Notes: generated from the sequence alone by a model not told the origin. Positions 31,906-41,326 are shown, counted from the first letter of the stretch. The stretch is 64,000 bases of DNA from CBDANW01 sp965197825 (GCA_965197825.1 CBDANW010000002.1:992001-1056000), one strand, 5' to 3'. Translations and numbers: made by a program.

Positions 31906-33234
31906 ATGCCCTGGTACCGCCAGCTTCACTGGCAGATCCTGATCGGCCTCTTCACGGGACTCGTTTACGGTGTCCTCGCCGCTGCCAATGGGTGGGGTCA
32001 GTTCACCGAACATTGGATCGCGCCTTTCGGGACGATCTTCATTAATAGTCTCCAGCTCATCGCCGTCCCCCTGGTGCTCTCGTCGCTCGTCACCGGAGTC
32101 GCCTCTCTGAGCGACCTGAAAAAGCTCTCCCGGATTGGCGGCAAGACGATCGCCATTTACATCGCCACCACCGCCATCGCGGTGACCACCGGGCTCCTGA
32201 TTGTGAACGTTCTGCGTCCGGGAGATCAGATCCCCGAAGACGTGCAGGTCGAGCTTAAGGAAACGTATGCCGGCGATGTTACCGCCGGTGCGGCAGCGGC
32301 GGGCGAGGCCGCGCAGCGCGGCCCGCTCCAAACGTTCGTCGATATGGTGCCCGAGAACTTTTTCGGCGCCGCCTCGAGCAACCGGAACATGCTCCAGGTC
32401 GTCTTCGTGGCTCTTTTCCTCGGAGTCGGTCTCATCCAAGTGCCGGCCAAAACCGCGAAGCCCGTGCTTGAAGTCTTCGAAGGCCTGAGCGCGGTGGTGA
32501 TCCGGCTCGTCGACATCATCATGCTCATTGCCCCGGTGGGCGTTTTCTCGCTCATCGCTAATACGATCACCACGGTCGCTGGGGACGATCTCGGCCGGGT
32601 CCTCGAGCTTGTGGGAGCGCTCGGCTACTACTCTCTCGCCGTCGTGCTGGGTCTCGCCGTGCACATGGGCGTCACTTACGTCTTGCTGCTGAAGCTCTTC
32701 ACGCCCATGAAGCTCAAGACATTTTTCGCGGGCATCGCGCCGGCGCAGCTCGTCGCCTTTTCGACCAGCTCCAGCGGCGCAACGCTTCCGGTCACCATGG
32801 AGCGATGCGAGGAGAAACTGGGGGTCTCCGAAGAAGTCTCCTCGTTCGTCCTTCCGCTCGGCGCCACCGTCAACATGGACGGAACGGGGCTCTATCAGGC
32901 GGTGGCGGCGGTATTCATCTCCCAGGCGCTGGGGATGGGGCTGACTCTGGGACAACAGGTCACGATCGTGCTGACCGCGGTGTTCGCCTCCATCGGCACC
33001 GCCGCCGTGCCCGGAGCCGGCATCATTATGTTGGTGATCATCCTCGAGGCCATCGGCGTGCCCATCGCGGGGATTGCCCTGGTTCTCGGCGTGGACCGCA
33101 TCCTGGACATGTTGCGCACGGTCACGAACGTCACCGGAGACGCGACCGTCGCCACCGTGGTGGCCGCTTCCGAGAACCAGCTCCGGAAGCCCGACCTCAG
33201 CGAGAAGGGCGATCGAATCCGCGTCAAGCGCTAG
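31906..33234 (+). CDS. Dicarboxylate/amino acid:cation symporter (DAACS)
   Basis: The 442-residue GltP/GltPh-like transporter couples uptake of glutamate, aspartate or C4-dicarboxylates to Na+ or H+. Key elements are the serine-rich hairpin 1 (AFSTSSSGATLPVTME), TM7 NMDGTGLYQ, hairpin 2 GTAAVPGAG and TM8 DRILDMLRTVTNVTGD, whose Asp, Arg-like and Asn positions bind substrate (the TVTNV segment places Thr where glutamate transporters have Arg/Cys variability). An insertion of about 30 residues (VQVELKETYAGDVTAGAAAA) lies between TM3 and TM4. The frame is intact. It stands alone between the lipoprotein and a small membrane gene. Confidence 0.9.
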   Translation: MPWYRQLHWQILIGLFTGLVYGVLAAANGWGQFTEHWIAPFGTIFINSLQLIAVPLVLSSLVTGVASLSDLKKLSRIGGKTIAIYIATTAIAVTTGLLIVNVLRPGDQIPEDVQVELKETYAGDVTAGAAAAGEAAQRGPLQTFVDMVPENFFGAASSNRNMLQVVFVALFLGVGLIQVPAKTAKPVLEVFEGLSAVVIRLVDIIMLIAPVGVFSLIANTITTVAGDDLGRVLELVGALGYYSLAVVLGLAVHMGVTYVLLLKLFTPMKLKTFFAGIAPAQLVAFSTSSSGATLPVTMERCEEKLGVSEEVSSFVLPLGATVNMDGTGLYQAVAAVFISQALGMGLTLGQQVTIVLTAVFASIGTAAVPGAGIIMLVIILEAIGVPIAGIALVLGVDRILDMLRTVTNVTGDATVATVVAASENQLRKPDLSEKGDRIRVKR

Positions 33235-33347
33235 AGCTCGAGCCTGCGCCAACTCCGCCGCATACGCGATGACCGTCTGGATCGCTTCCTTGGAGACGGA
33301 GTGGGCCTGCTGAGCGTCGTCGAAGCCCTCGCTGAATTGAGGTTCAA

Positions 33348-33797
33348 ATGTTCGACGCTCTGACGAGAATCAGGGACGAGAAAGAGGCCAAGAAGAAGAT
33401 TCTCGTCTTCGGCGTCACGATTGGACTCGCCCTCGCCGCCATCGGACTCGTCATCGCGCTATACCTCGGCACCCTCGGTTACGACGTCCGCCGTACCCTT
33501 CTCCACGAGGCCAGGCTACAAGGCGTCTTGCATGAAGAGCCGACCCTCTACCAGATCGTCGTGGGACTCGAAGAGAAAGCGCCCCTGGTTGGCTCTCCAG
33601 AAAGCGGAGAGGAGCTCGAGGAATGGATCGCCCAATACGGCGACCAGAAAAAAGAAGAGATTTTGAAGAAGGGCCGTCAATGGCCCATCACCCGCATCTT
33701 CGACGCGGGCGACATGATCTACTTCATCTACTTCGATGAGGAACAGATCATGAGAGACTTCACTTACATCAGCACTCCCGGCTTCGTGGCACGCTGA
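33348..33797 (+). CDS. Hypothetical single-pass membrane protein
   Basis: The 149-residue protein has a charged N-terminus (TRIRDEKEAKKK), one membrane helix (ILVFGVTIGLALAAIGLVIA) and an extracytoplasmic part rich in charged residues ending DAGDMIYFIYFDEEQIMRDF. No known domain is recognised. It starts 113 bp after the symporter gene on the same strand and may be co-transcribed. Confidence 0.6.
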   Translation: MFDALTRIRDEKEAKKKILVFGVTIGLALAAIGLVIALYLGTLGYDVRRTLLHEARLQGVLHEEPTLYQIVVGLEEKAPLVGSPESGEELEEWIAQYGDQKKEEILKKGRQWPITRIFDAGDMIYFIYFDEEQIMRDFTYISTPGFVAR

Positions 33798-33816
33798 TAT
33801 CTATTGATACGGATGC

Positions 33817-34077
33817 CTATTGGCCCAGCCGATTCACCAGCGCGCTGACGGAGGCCACGGTGAACGGCACGACGAAGTTGAAGAAGATCTTGAGCCAAAC
33901 GGTGCCGGAAAGCTCCCCGCTCATAGACACGTCCCCCTGATTGACGCCCGAGAGAATCAGTCCCACCACGGCGGCGATCGTCAGGTTGCGAACAAGAACA
34001 GGCCGTCGGCAGAGAAAGCGAAGGGCATTGACATCGGTGTTGTCGGCACTCGGCATTGCTTTCCGATCGTTAGGCAC
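33817..34077 (-). CDS. NrtS-like small membrane protein
   Basis: The 86-residue protein has a pair of membrane helices: RPVLVRNLTIAAVVGLILSG, then VNQGDVSMSG, then WLKIFFNFVVPFTVASVSAL. The order basic-RPVxxR, helix, NQGD, helix with VPxxVS matches the small NrtS nitrate/nitrite transporter family of cyanobacteria and others. Nitrite or nitrate transport is inferred by resemblance and fits the neighbouring nitrogen operon. The stop lies 20 bp from that of the convergent hypothetical gene. Confidence 0.6.
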   Translation of the reverse strand: MPNDRKAMPSADNTDVNALRFLCRRPVLVRNLTIAAVVGLILSGVNQGDVSMSGELSGTVWLKIFFNFVVPFTVASVSALVNRLGQ

Positions 34078-34303
34078 GCCTTTCTATCACAGTAAGAAAA
34101 GGGCCTCCAAGTCGGAAGCCGGCGAAAACCCTAGATTGACATTCTGAGAATCTTAGTGTTACCCTCTCGCCAAGTTGCGTGGTCATGTCGCTAAGACGCG
34201 CCTCTTCCTAGTGCGACGAGAATAATCCAGTGGACCGGCCTTCTCGCATGAATCCGGGCACCGGCGGCTAAGTCCCCTCTTCCCTATTAAGGAGGGATAG
34301 GTC
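34078..34303 (+). other. Leader region of the secreted-protein gene, with foldable segments
   Basis: The 226-bp gap holds TTGACA near 34137 without a good -10, an inverted pair GTCGC/GCGAC near 34187-34220, GAGAA/TTCTC flanking ACCGG-containing sequence, and a strong ribosome-binding site AAGGAGGG just before the ATG at 34304. No known riboswitch class could be matched. Confidence 0.25.
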
Positions 34304-34738
34304 ATGCGAAACGTCTGGATTAGCGCGCTCCTGGTCCCACTCTTTCTTTCATTGACGGCGTCGGAAGCCGCCCAGGAGCCGGAGGGACCGGAGCTCAAAG
34401 TCCTCTCCAGCGAGGCGGAATATGTGGGACCCGTGTTTCCTGACGCTTCGCTTCAGCAACGGTTGGCGGAGCAGCGCAATGCGGGCACCGGCGTGATCAA
34501 CGTCTACAACGTTTGGACGAGCTTCCAGAAGGTCAAGCTGAAAAACAATCTGAGTATCGTCGGCCATTCCTACCGAATCTGCCTCGACCGCCACAGCACT
34601 CTGTACTTTGGCAACCTCATCTTCAACGGAGGGGGGCCTATCCAGGTGCGCCTCCAAATCAAACTCAACAAGGGTGGCGGAACGTTCCTTTGCGATTACA
34701 ACGTCACCACGGATCCGTCCCGCTTCCCGTGGAAATAA
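34304..34738 (+). CDS. Hypothetical secreted protein
   Basis: The 144-residue protein has a clear signal peptide (NVWISALLVPLFLSLTASEA, cleavage near SEA-AQE), followed by a mostly beta-rich mature part: NAGTGVINVYNVWTSFQKVK, HSYRICLDRHSTLYFGNLIF, PIQVRLQIKLNKGGGTFLCD. Two Cys (RICLD, FLCDY) could form a disulfide. It has an excellent ribosome-binding site. No family recognised. The stop lies 4 bp before the left end of ISC, so the natural C-terminus may have been altered by that insertion. Confidence 0.6.
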   Translation: MRNVWISALLVPLFLSLTASEAAQEPEGPELKVLSSEAEYVGPVFPDASLQQRLAEQRNAGTGVINVYNVWTSFQKVKLKNNLSIVGHSYRICLDRHSTLYFGNLIFNGGGPIQVRLQIKLNKGGGTFLCDYNVTTDPSRFPWK

Positions 34739-34742
34739 GAAT

Positions 34743-36012
34743 GGCGTAACCTCCGGTTAAGCAAAACGAAACCGCGCCTGGAAAGGCGAGGAGAAGGATT
34801 ACGCCATGAAGAAGCCTACCACCATATCGAAGGAGTCTGTAAGCGAGTACCGGGAGTTCGTCCAACTTCGGCTGCGTAAGCGGGTACTGGAGGCGATCGA
34901 GGTCGTGCTCGAGGAAGAAGTCAACCAAGCGCTGGGGTGTGGTAGCTACGAGCGTGCGGAAGACCGCCGTGGATATCGCAACGGAGCCGAAACCCGTCGC
35001 GTGACGACGTCGGTGGGAACTCGCGAGTTCCGGGTGCCACGAGCCCGCGTGCGAGACGAGGAAACGGGAGAGACGACAGAGTTCAGGAGCGAGCTGTTGC
35101 CCCGGTACGCGCGCCGGACTCGTGAGGTCGACGAGGCGATCTTGGGGACGTACTTGTCGGGCGCGAATAGCCGCCGGATCCGCAAAGCGCTGAAACCACT
35201 GCTCGGTGAGGAGCACCTATCGAAGAGCGCGGTGTCTCGCGTGGTTAGCCGGCTGAAGGAGCGCTTCGAGGAATGGCAGAACCGTGCTCTCAGCGAGGAG
35301 GTCTACGCGATCGTTTACCTGGACGGCTTCCACCTGAAAGTGCGGATGGCGAAACGTGTGATCAGCGTACCCGTACTGGTCGCGCTCGGGGTCGCGCCAG
35401 ACGGGCACAAACGTCTGTTGTCATTACGTCTGGCGGTGAGCGAAGCCTCGACGCATTGGGGCTCCGTGCTGGAGGGACTCCAGGCTCGAGGACTCCGGGC
35501 TCCCAAGCTAGTGATCAGCGACGGCCACAAGGGGCTGACGAAAGCGCTGGAGAAGTGGCCGGGGTGCCGGTTGCAGCGATGTACCGAGCACAAGCGCGCC
35601 GACTTGCTCGAACATTGCCCGGCGCACGCACGCCGTGAGCTCCGGCGTGACTACAACCGGATCGTCTACGCCAAGAACGGGATCGATGCTCGCAAAGCCT
35701 ATGACGAGCTCGTCGCCAAGTGGACGCCTCTCGCGCCGGCCGTCGTCCGAAGCCTAGAGGAGGCCGGTAATCAGCTGCTGACCTTCTACGAATTCCCTCG
35801 TGCCATGTGGAAATCGATTCGAACGACCAATGCTCTGGAGAATCTCAACCGCGAGTTTCGACGCCGGACGAAAACCCAAGCGTCGTTCTCCAGCGAGGAG
35901 TCCGCGGTCGCTTTGCTGTTTGGGCTTATCGCCTCTGGCCAGATTCAACTACGACGCCTCGACGGCTACCAACGTCTGAGCGAGGTTCTCGAACGCGCGG
36001 AGGTTGCCGCCT
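34743..36012 (+). mobile_element. ISC (IS256 family), single copy
   Basis: The transposase gene is flanked by imperfect inverted ends, GGCGTAACCTCCG on the left and, inverted, GGCGGCAACCTCCG on the right, the latter overlapping the transposase stop codon. No convincing 8-9 bp target duplication is found (AATAAGAAT vs TGATATGAT), and the right side cuts the Wzz-like gene while the left side touches an unrelated gene, which suggests that DNA beside the element was deleted. Ends are approximate. Confidence 0.65.
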
Positions 36013-36014
36013 GA
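34806..36014 (+). CDS. ISC transposase (IS256 family)
   Basis: The 402-residue Mutator/IS256 transposase has the region before the core typical of the family: CGSYERAEDRRGYRNGAETR. The DDE residues lie in AIVYLDGFHLKVRM, KLVISDGHKGLTKAL and RTTNALENLNREFRRRTKTQ, and the C/H motif is CRLQRCTEHKRADLLEHCP. The frame is intact, so it could be active. It shares only family-level similarity with the ISA and ISB transposases. Confidence 0.93.
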   Translation: MKKPTTISKESVSEYREFVQLRLRKRVLEAIEVVLEEEVNQALGCGSYERAEDRRGYRNGAETRRVTTSVGTREFRVPRARVRDEETGETTEFRSELLPRYARRTREVDEAILGTYLSGANSRRIRKALKPLLGEEHLSKSAVSRVVSRLKERFEEWQNRALSEEVYAIVYLDGFHLKVRMAKRVISVPVLVALGVAPDGHKRLLSLRLAVSEASTHWGSVLEGLQARGLRAPKLVISDGHKGLTKALEKWPGCRLQRCTEHKRADLLEHCPAHARRELRRDYNRIVYAKNGIDARKAYDELVAKWTPLAPAVVRSLEEAGNQLLTFYEFPRAMWKSIRTTNALENLNREFRRRTKTQASFSSEESAVALLFGLIASGQIQLRRLDGYQRLSEVLERAEVAA

Positions 36015-36610
36015 TATGATACTCTGATGACGGAGTGGAGGGTGCTGGGCATCGAGATCGGACCGGCGATCCGAAACTCTGACGTTCCGGAAGCCTGCTC
36101 TCCCCGGGCCTTGAGGTTCTCCTCGATGTAGAAAGATGCCAGAGTGTTGGTGACCGCGGCGACCTGCTGCGGATCGCTGCCGGTGTAGGAGATCGTGAAC
36201 GCAACAGTCGTCGAGTTACGACCGCCTCCGCTTCCTCTGAGATTGAGACGGATATCGTTCCGCATTCTGGAAAGGATGGACTCGATGGGTACCGTCTGTC
36301 GCATTTCCTCGTAGAGTCCAAAGCGATCGATGAGCAGTTCCAGCCTGGGTCGACTCAGAATCTCCTGGCTGATGGTGTGGAGCCGCGTCTCGAGCGCGCT
36401 GGTAATAGTCGACCGCACGAAGTCGTTCGGGATCTGCTGACGCTCGATGAGGACCGTGGCACTCGACCGGTAGACGTCCGGTAGGTATTTCACCGTCGGC
36501 AGAACGGCCGCCAACACCCCAGCGAAGACGATAACCCCCAGCCATTTTCTCCTGCGTATCATGTCGAGAACGGTCTGTAGCCCGTTCCCAGTTTCCATTT
36601 CGTCTTGCAT
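36015..36610 (-). pseudogene. Wzz-type polysaccharide chain-length protein, 3'-truncated by ISC
   Basis: The N-terminal part of a polysaccharide co-polymerase (Wzz/chain-length determinant) has a first membrane helix RKWLGVIVFAGVLAAVLPTV, then the periplasmic start YRSSATVLIERQQIPNDFVR, ETRLHTISQEILSRPRLELL, DRFGLYEEMR and the predicted coiled region up to NTLASFYIEENLKARGEQAS. It normally has 350-500 residues with a second C-terminal membrane helix; here it ends after about 190 residues at ISC. It starts 21 bp after the Wza-like gene in the same minus-strand operon. Confidence 0.8.
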
Positions 36611-36631
36611 TTGTATCTCCCGGTCCAGCTC

Positions 36632-37217
36632 CTAGGGCGCGATGATGAAATCGCCCGGCATGACGAGAATGTTCACCGTCTTCCCCGCCGCCGTGATCGC
36701 CGTCGAGTATTTGAACGGGATGCGCCGGTAGGCGCCCTCGACGGGTCGGAGAATGTAGGTGTCGTCGGGATTCGTGAACTCCACGAAGCCTCCTGCCAAG
36801 GCCAAGACCTCGAGCACGGTCGTCGGCGCGTTGAGGTCATAGCGGCCAGGACTTCGCACGTTCCCCAACACGGAAACGTAAAAACTGCGCACGGCGGTGA
36901 CGATGACCGTCACCTGGGGTGCCGAGACGAACTCCCCGAGCCTCTGGGCGATCGCCTGCCGTAGCTTCCGTCGGTGTGCGATCGGCAGCCTCGACGTCGT
37001 TCAGGAGTGGCAATGAGATCATGCCGTCCGGGCGCACCGTGACGCTCATCGAGAGCTGCTCGTTTCCCCAGACGACGATCTGGAGGCCGTCTCCCGCTCC
37101 GATTCGATAATCCCACGCGACTTCGCTCTCGCCCTGAGCGAAGGCACCGCTGAGCGCGACCGCCAGCATGACAAGTGTGAGTAATACGATGCGCCCTACC
37201 GAAACGACCGAAATCAT
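36632..37217 (-). pseudogene. Wza-like polysaccharide export protein (one frameshift)
   Basis: The outer-membrane/periplasmic polysaccharide export (Poly_export plus SLBB) protein has a signal peptide (VLLTLVMLAVALSGAFAQGE), WDYRIGAGDGLQIVVWGNEQ and VTVRPDGMISLPLLNDVEAA, typical of the Poly_export domain. The frame shifts near 36975 within TPTE; the next part (SAPQVTVIVTAVRSFYVSVL, GNVRSPGRYDLNAPTTVLEV, LALAGGFVEFTN) is the SLBB domain in another frame, ending at 36632. About 195 residues restored, a normal short form. Operon: barrel protein, this gene, Wzz-like gene. Confidence 0.8.
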
Positions 37218-37236
37218 CTAGACCGTGCTCCTCTCC

Positions 37237-38273
37237 CTACTGCTCGAAGGTATGCCTCAAAGTGAGGCCGACCGTGACGACGTTGCGGTCGAGCTCTCGC
37301 CCGTCGACCACGGTGCCGTCCAGCGTGTTCACGAACCGGCCCTTCTGCAGGGTGTATCCATAGCTCGCGGTGAAATGGATCCATGACGCTAGTTGCTGGC
37401 TGGCGTTAACGCGGGCGCGATACGTCCAGGTCTCCGCGCTGCCGCGGGTGTTTCGATAGACGCCCGGAGAAACGCTGAAGTGAAACGAGCGGCCAGCCTC
37501 CTGTCCGAAGCTCAGAACCACGCGGTCGGTGTCGACCAAACCGGAGCGCGCGAAAACCTGGCTCTCATGCCGCGAGTAAGCGAGAGAGAGGCTCGTCTTG
37601 TTTTTTTGTAGTTGATGGAGGCCAGAGCATCGGCACCGATGGCATTGCCCGTGCTCAGTTCGATGTTTTCCGAAGCGTTGATGTTGACGACGTCCTCGGA
37701 AAGACGGGGGCCGAGTTGCAGCGTCATGCTCGTTCGCTCGCCGAGCCGCCGTGTCCAACCGAAGGTCACGAGATGGCTCTGCGAGGTGCGCCCGTCGAGC
37801 ACCGAAGTGGTCAGCTCGTCGCCGAAGGAGTAGCGACGATAGGTGTAGCTGAGCCGGGTGGTGCTCAAGGTCGAATAGCGATGGCTCCAGCCGGTCGTGA
37901 CACCGTGAGAGATGGACGAGTTGCTTCCTTCGTACTCCAGCAGGCTGGCGTTGTAGCCGACGTTCCAAGAGTCCTGAGTGGAAAACTGCTTGCTGAAGCT
38001 TAGACCCGCCCGGTTAGCTCTGGCTGTTCCGCCTACCCAACTCGAGCCCCGTGTCCTCGACGAGATCGCTCGGCCGGTTGGATGTCGTATAGGACACGTC
38101 GAAGGAAGGCGAAGCGGTGCGCGTCATCGCGTAGCCGAGGCCGATCGTCGCCCGCTGGCGCGCAAAGGGATCGGTCAGCTCGGTGCGCTCATCCGGATAG
38201 AGCTCGGCGTCGAAGCCGTAGCCGGCGTTGAAGCTGAAGGACGTTCCCTCGTAGCCGGTGGTGAATGCCGGCG
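37237..38273 (-). pseudogene. Outer-membrane beta-barrel protein of the polysaccharide locus, 3' part (cut by ISA copy 2)
   Basis: Alternating aromatic strands occur throughout: GYEGTSFSFNAGYGFDAELY, ATIGLGYAMTRTASPSFDVS, STQDSWNVGYNASLLEYEGS, TRLSYTYRRYSFGDELT, FHFSVSPGVYRNTRGSAETW, ending DRNVVTVGLTLRHTFEQ. It is split over three frames. Shifts are inferred near 38020 (RNSQS stop vs ANRAGLSFSKQ) and in a seven-T run near 37605-37611. It is followed 19 bp later by the Wza-like gene. Possibly an EpsL/PEP-CTERM-locus-type barrel that passes exopolysaccharide; the family is not certain. Confidence 0.65.
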
Positions 38274-38459
38274 GGGGATGTCCCGCCGGATGTTGAATTT
38301 GGGGTAGCGGCGGCTCCTTGGCCGGCCTAAGAATAGGTCTGCCAATAAACCGTCTCCAGAGGGGGACAAGGAGCCACCAATGCCCAGGAAATCGAAGAAG
38401 CCAGTAAGAAAGCAAACGCACTCGCCTACGGGCAAGGTAGTTGACCCTGCCCGGGTTTT

Positions 38460-38798
38460 GTGGACATCAACCGAGGCGCGACAATGCGCCTGGAGGCGTC
38501 CATGGGAGAACGACGACGCAGGAAATTCACGGGGGAGTTCAAGAAGGAAGCGGTCCGGCTGTTCAGGGAGGGCGAGGGCAGCATCGGCCAGGTCGCTAAG
38601 GAACTGGACCTGACGGAATCGGCCCTTCGAAACTGGGTGAAACAATACAAAGTTGATCACGGTGAAGGTCCACGCGAGGCTCTGACGACGGCGGAACGTG
38701 ATGAGCTCCGTTCGCTACGGCGTCGAGTGCGTACGTTGGAGCAAGAGCGAGAAATATTAAAAAAGGCGGCGGCCTTCTTCGCGAAGGAAAGCGAATGA
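38460..38798 (+). CDS. IS3 OrfA, copy 2
   Basis: The 112-residue helix-turn-helix protein differs from copy 1 at EGEGSIGQ (Gly to Ser). The same A6G run precedes the orfB overlap, so -1 frameshifting to OrfAB is expected. Confidence 0.9.
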   Translation: MDINRGATMRLEASMGERRRRKFTGEFKKEAVRLFREGEGSIGQVAKELDLTESALRNWVKQYKVDHGEGPREALTTAERDELRSLRRRVRTLEQEREILKKAAAFFAKESE

Positions 38799-39673
38799 GA
38801 TTCAAATTCATTCACGCGGAGCGGGCCAACTACCCGGTGCGGGTGATGTGCCGAGTTCTGAGGGTATCGACCAGCGGCTACTACGCTCAGATGAAGCGCG
38901 CGCCCAGCAAGCGACAGTGTGAGGATGGGAAGCTGAAGCTGCGCATCCAAGCGATCCACGCCCATAGCCGTGGTACCTACGGCAGGGAGCGTGTACGTCG
39001 CCAGCTTGACGGGGAGAACGTCGAGGTAGGCAAGCAGCGAGTGGCACGGCTGATGCGTGAGATGGGCCTGCAGGGTCTGCCCAGCAAGCGTTTTCGCCGC
39101 ACGACCGACAGCAAGCACGATCGCCCCATCGCACCCAACGTGCTCGGCCGGAACTTCGAAGCCGAACGACCGAACCAGTTCTGGGTGACGGACATAACCT
39201 ACATCCGGACTTGGGAAGGCTGGCTCTACTTGGCGGTCATCCTCGATCTGTTCTCGCGTCGTGTCGTCGGCTGGGCGATGCAGCCCCACCTGCGCGCGGA
39301 GCTTGCTCTCGAGGCGCTTCACATGGCCTTGGGGCGCCGCCTGCCGGAAAGTGGCTTGGTGCATCATTCAGACCGTGGTACTCAATACGCGGCTGCGACC
39401 TACCAGGCCGTGCTCGATGAGTACGGCATCGTGTGCTCGATGAGCCGCAAGGGTGATTGCTGGGACAACGCCGTGACCGAGAGCTTCTTAGGCACGCTCA
39501 AGACCGAGCTCCTCCACCGATGTAGTTGGCCAACACGACGTATGGCCAAAGACGCGGTCGCGAGCTACATCGAGGGGTTCTACAATCCGTATCGACTCCA
39601 CTCGTCACTCGATTACAACAGCCCAATGGTGTTCGAACGGATTCATGACCTCAAAACGGCTCATGCGAGATAA
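38795..39673 (+). CDS. IS3 OrfB, copy 2
   Basis: The 292-residue rve-core transposase has all three catalytic acids present (FWVTDITYIR, VHHSDRGTQY, WDNAVTESFLG). The N-terminus is MRFKFIHAERANY, two residues longer than copies 1 and 4. Allele marks: PSKRFRR and NFEAERPNQ. Confidence 0.92.
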   Translation: MRFKFIHAERANYPVRVMCRVLRVSTSGYYAQMKRAPSKRQCEDGKLKLRIQAIHAHSRGTYGRERVRRQLDGENVEVGKQRVARLMREMGLQGLPSKRFRRTTDSKHDRPIAPNVLGRNFEAERPNQFWVTDITYIRTWEGWLYLAVILDLFSRRVVGWAMQPHLRAELALEALHMALGRRLPESGLVHHSDRGTQYAAATYQAVLDEYGIVCSMSRKGDCWDNAVTESFLGTLKTELLHRCSWPTRRMAKDAVASYIEGFYNPYRLHSSLDYNSPMVFERIHDLKTAHAR

Positions 39674-40999
39674 TCAACCTGTCCACTTTTCCTGGGCAAG
39701 GTCAAGTTGGCCAAGTCGGTCAGATACTGCTACCGATGATAGCTGGGATCGCGGCCACGAAGGCGGATCTGACGGAATGGGTGTACGAGCAAGGACTGAC
39801 AGCTCTGCACCTACTGCTCAGAGAGGACGCCGAGGAGATCGCGGGGCTCAAGGGCAAGCACGAGAAGGAGCGAACTCATAACCACTGTGGGAGCACGAAC
39901 GGAGAGCTGAGCTTCGGTGGTCGTCGCATCCAAGTGTCGCGACCTCGAGTTCGCTCGAAGTCGGGCGAGGAGGCGTCGCTTCCACACTTCGAAGCCTTCC
40001 GCGAAGAAGACCCGCTTCCAGAGCGAGTGTTGAATCAGATTTTGGTGGGGGTATCGACCCGAAATTACGAATCGAGTCTGGACAAACCCGCGGCCAAGTT
40101 GAAGTCTCGTGGCACGAGTAAGAGTGCCGCCAGCCGTCACCTCGTGAGCCAGACGACTAAGAAGCTCGAGGAATACCTGTCTCGGCGGCTAGAGGAGTTC
40201 GAGCTTGCGGCACTGATGCTGGATGGCCTTGAGGTGGCCGGACAGACCGTCGTCGTAACTCTCGGTATCACAATAGATGGAACGAAGGTGCCCCTGGGTA
40301 TATGGCTGGGCTCGACGGAGAACTCTCGGGTGTGCACCGCGATGTTGCAGGACCTTCTCGAGCGAGGCTTGCGCGTCGATGAGTCGATTCTCTGCGTAGT
40401 GGACGGAGGCAAAGGCATCCGCAAGGCACTCGTCGACGTTTTGGGGGACCTCGCGGTCATCCAAAGGTGCCAGATCCATAAACTCCAGAATCTTCGCTCG
40501 TACCTTCCCAAGTCTCGTCACGCCTACGTGCTCCAGACGATGAAGGAAGCCTACAAGTGCAAGAGTGCCGACAAGGCGCGCAAGCGACTTCAGGCATTGG
40601 TGTCGTGGCTCGAGCGAAACGGCTACGACGAAGCTGCCGGAAGCCTTCGTGAAGGGATGGAAGAGACACTCACGGTCGTGAAGCTCGCGCTGCCCGCCTT
40701 ACTTCGCCAGTTTCTTGCCACGACGAACGCCATTGAGAATCTCAACGGAACCATTCGCAGAGTATCGAGAAACGTCAAGCGTTGGTAGAGTCCTTCCATG
40801 GTTCGCCGATGGACCGCTCTTGGCGTCGTCACCGCGCAGAAAAAGTTCCGGCGTATCAAAGGCTATCGCCATATGGGCGCTCTCGTTCACGCGCTTAGAA
40901 GCAAACAGAAATCTCTTGACAGCGATGAGTTTGCTGCCTAAGAGTATTCACAGGTGCCGCCGCTACCCGACCAAATTCAACAGCGGCCGGGACATCCCC

Positions 41000-41150
41000 T
41001 GCCGGCGTGAAACGGAGGTAATAGCTTCCCACGCACTCGCCTGCGGCAGTCGAGAAGAGGTTGTCGTCGTAGACACCGTAAGTCCGAAAAGAGGGCGCGA
41101 AGGTGAACTTGCTCGTGCCCTGGGCCTGAGCGGAAAGGGGTATCGCAAAA
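41000..41150 (-). pseudogene. Outer-membrane beta-barrel protein, N-terminal fragment
   Basis: This short piece continues the gene at 37237-38273 on the other side of ISA copy 2: FAIPLSAQAQGTSKFTFAPS, FRTYGVYDDNLFSTAAGECV, GSYYLRFTPA. It contains the end of a signal peptide with cleavage after AQA. The first signal-peptide codons are missing: at 41151 the sequence becomes IS66. The true 5' end is not found elsewhere in the window. Confidence 0.7.
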
Positions 41151-41326
41151 GTAACGCCGCCCTCGACCTGTGCGGCCACGATTTTCTTCACGTGCTCGCC
41201 TACGAAATGCTGTCCTCGCTTCCATCGCTTCGCACTCCTTTCAAGACTGCTCACGATGGAACATTCCGACACGCTTGTCACGACGGGCCAGGAACAGCGG
41301 CTGCGGCGGCTTGTTGAGCAGCTGGG

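Larger units (their letters stand above)
38442..39704 (+). mobile_element. IS3-family element, copy 2 (1263 bp)
   Basis: The ends are TGACCCTGCCCGGG and inverted TGACCTTGCCCAGG, with a 3-bp AGT duplication (38439-38441, 39705-39707). It carries the extra 6 bp (TTCAAA) at the start of orfB seen also in copy 3. Confidence 0.95.
38380..40788 (+). pseudogene. ISA copy 2 transposase, interrupted by IS3 copy 2
   Basis: The reading frame starts MPRKSKKPVRK at 38380, enters IS3 at 38442 after about 20 codons and resumes at 39708, reaching the shared TAG after RNVKRW at 40786-40788. Beyond the TAG the frame stays open for 47 codons to TAA at 40939-40941, encoding MVRRWTALGVVTAQKKFRRI and KGYRHMGALVHALRSKQKSL. 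This is the only copy in which the extension can be read on uninterrupted plus-strand DNA. Confidence 0.9.
38274..40999 (+). mobile_element. ISA copy 2, carrying IS3 copy 2
   Basis: It is bounded by GGGGATGTCCCG ends and a perfect 8-bp duplication TGCCGGCG (38266-38273, 41000-41007). Excision of the element rejoins the barrel gene in frame (RFTPA-FTTGYEG). IS3 copy 2 is inserted early in the transposase gene with AGT duplicated. Net length 1460 bp. It is in the opposite orientation to copies 1, 3, 4 and 5. Confidence 0.95.

Noticed and set aside
31774..33252. 492-codon open frame on the minus strand
   Set aside because: It is antisense to the intact DAACS symporter, and its translation is a low-complexity, His/Asp/Arg-rich shadow.
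34078..34303. Cyclic di-GMP or other known riboswitch upstream of the secreted-protein gene
   Set aside because: Some stems are possible, but the conserved cores of known classes were not found.
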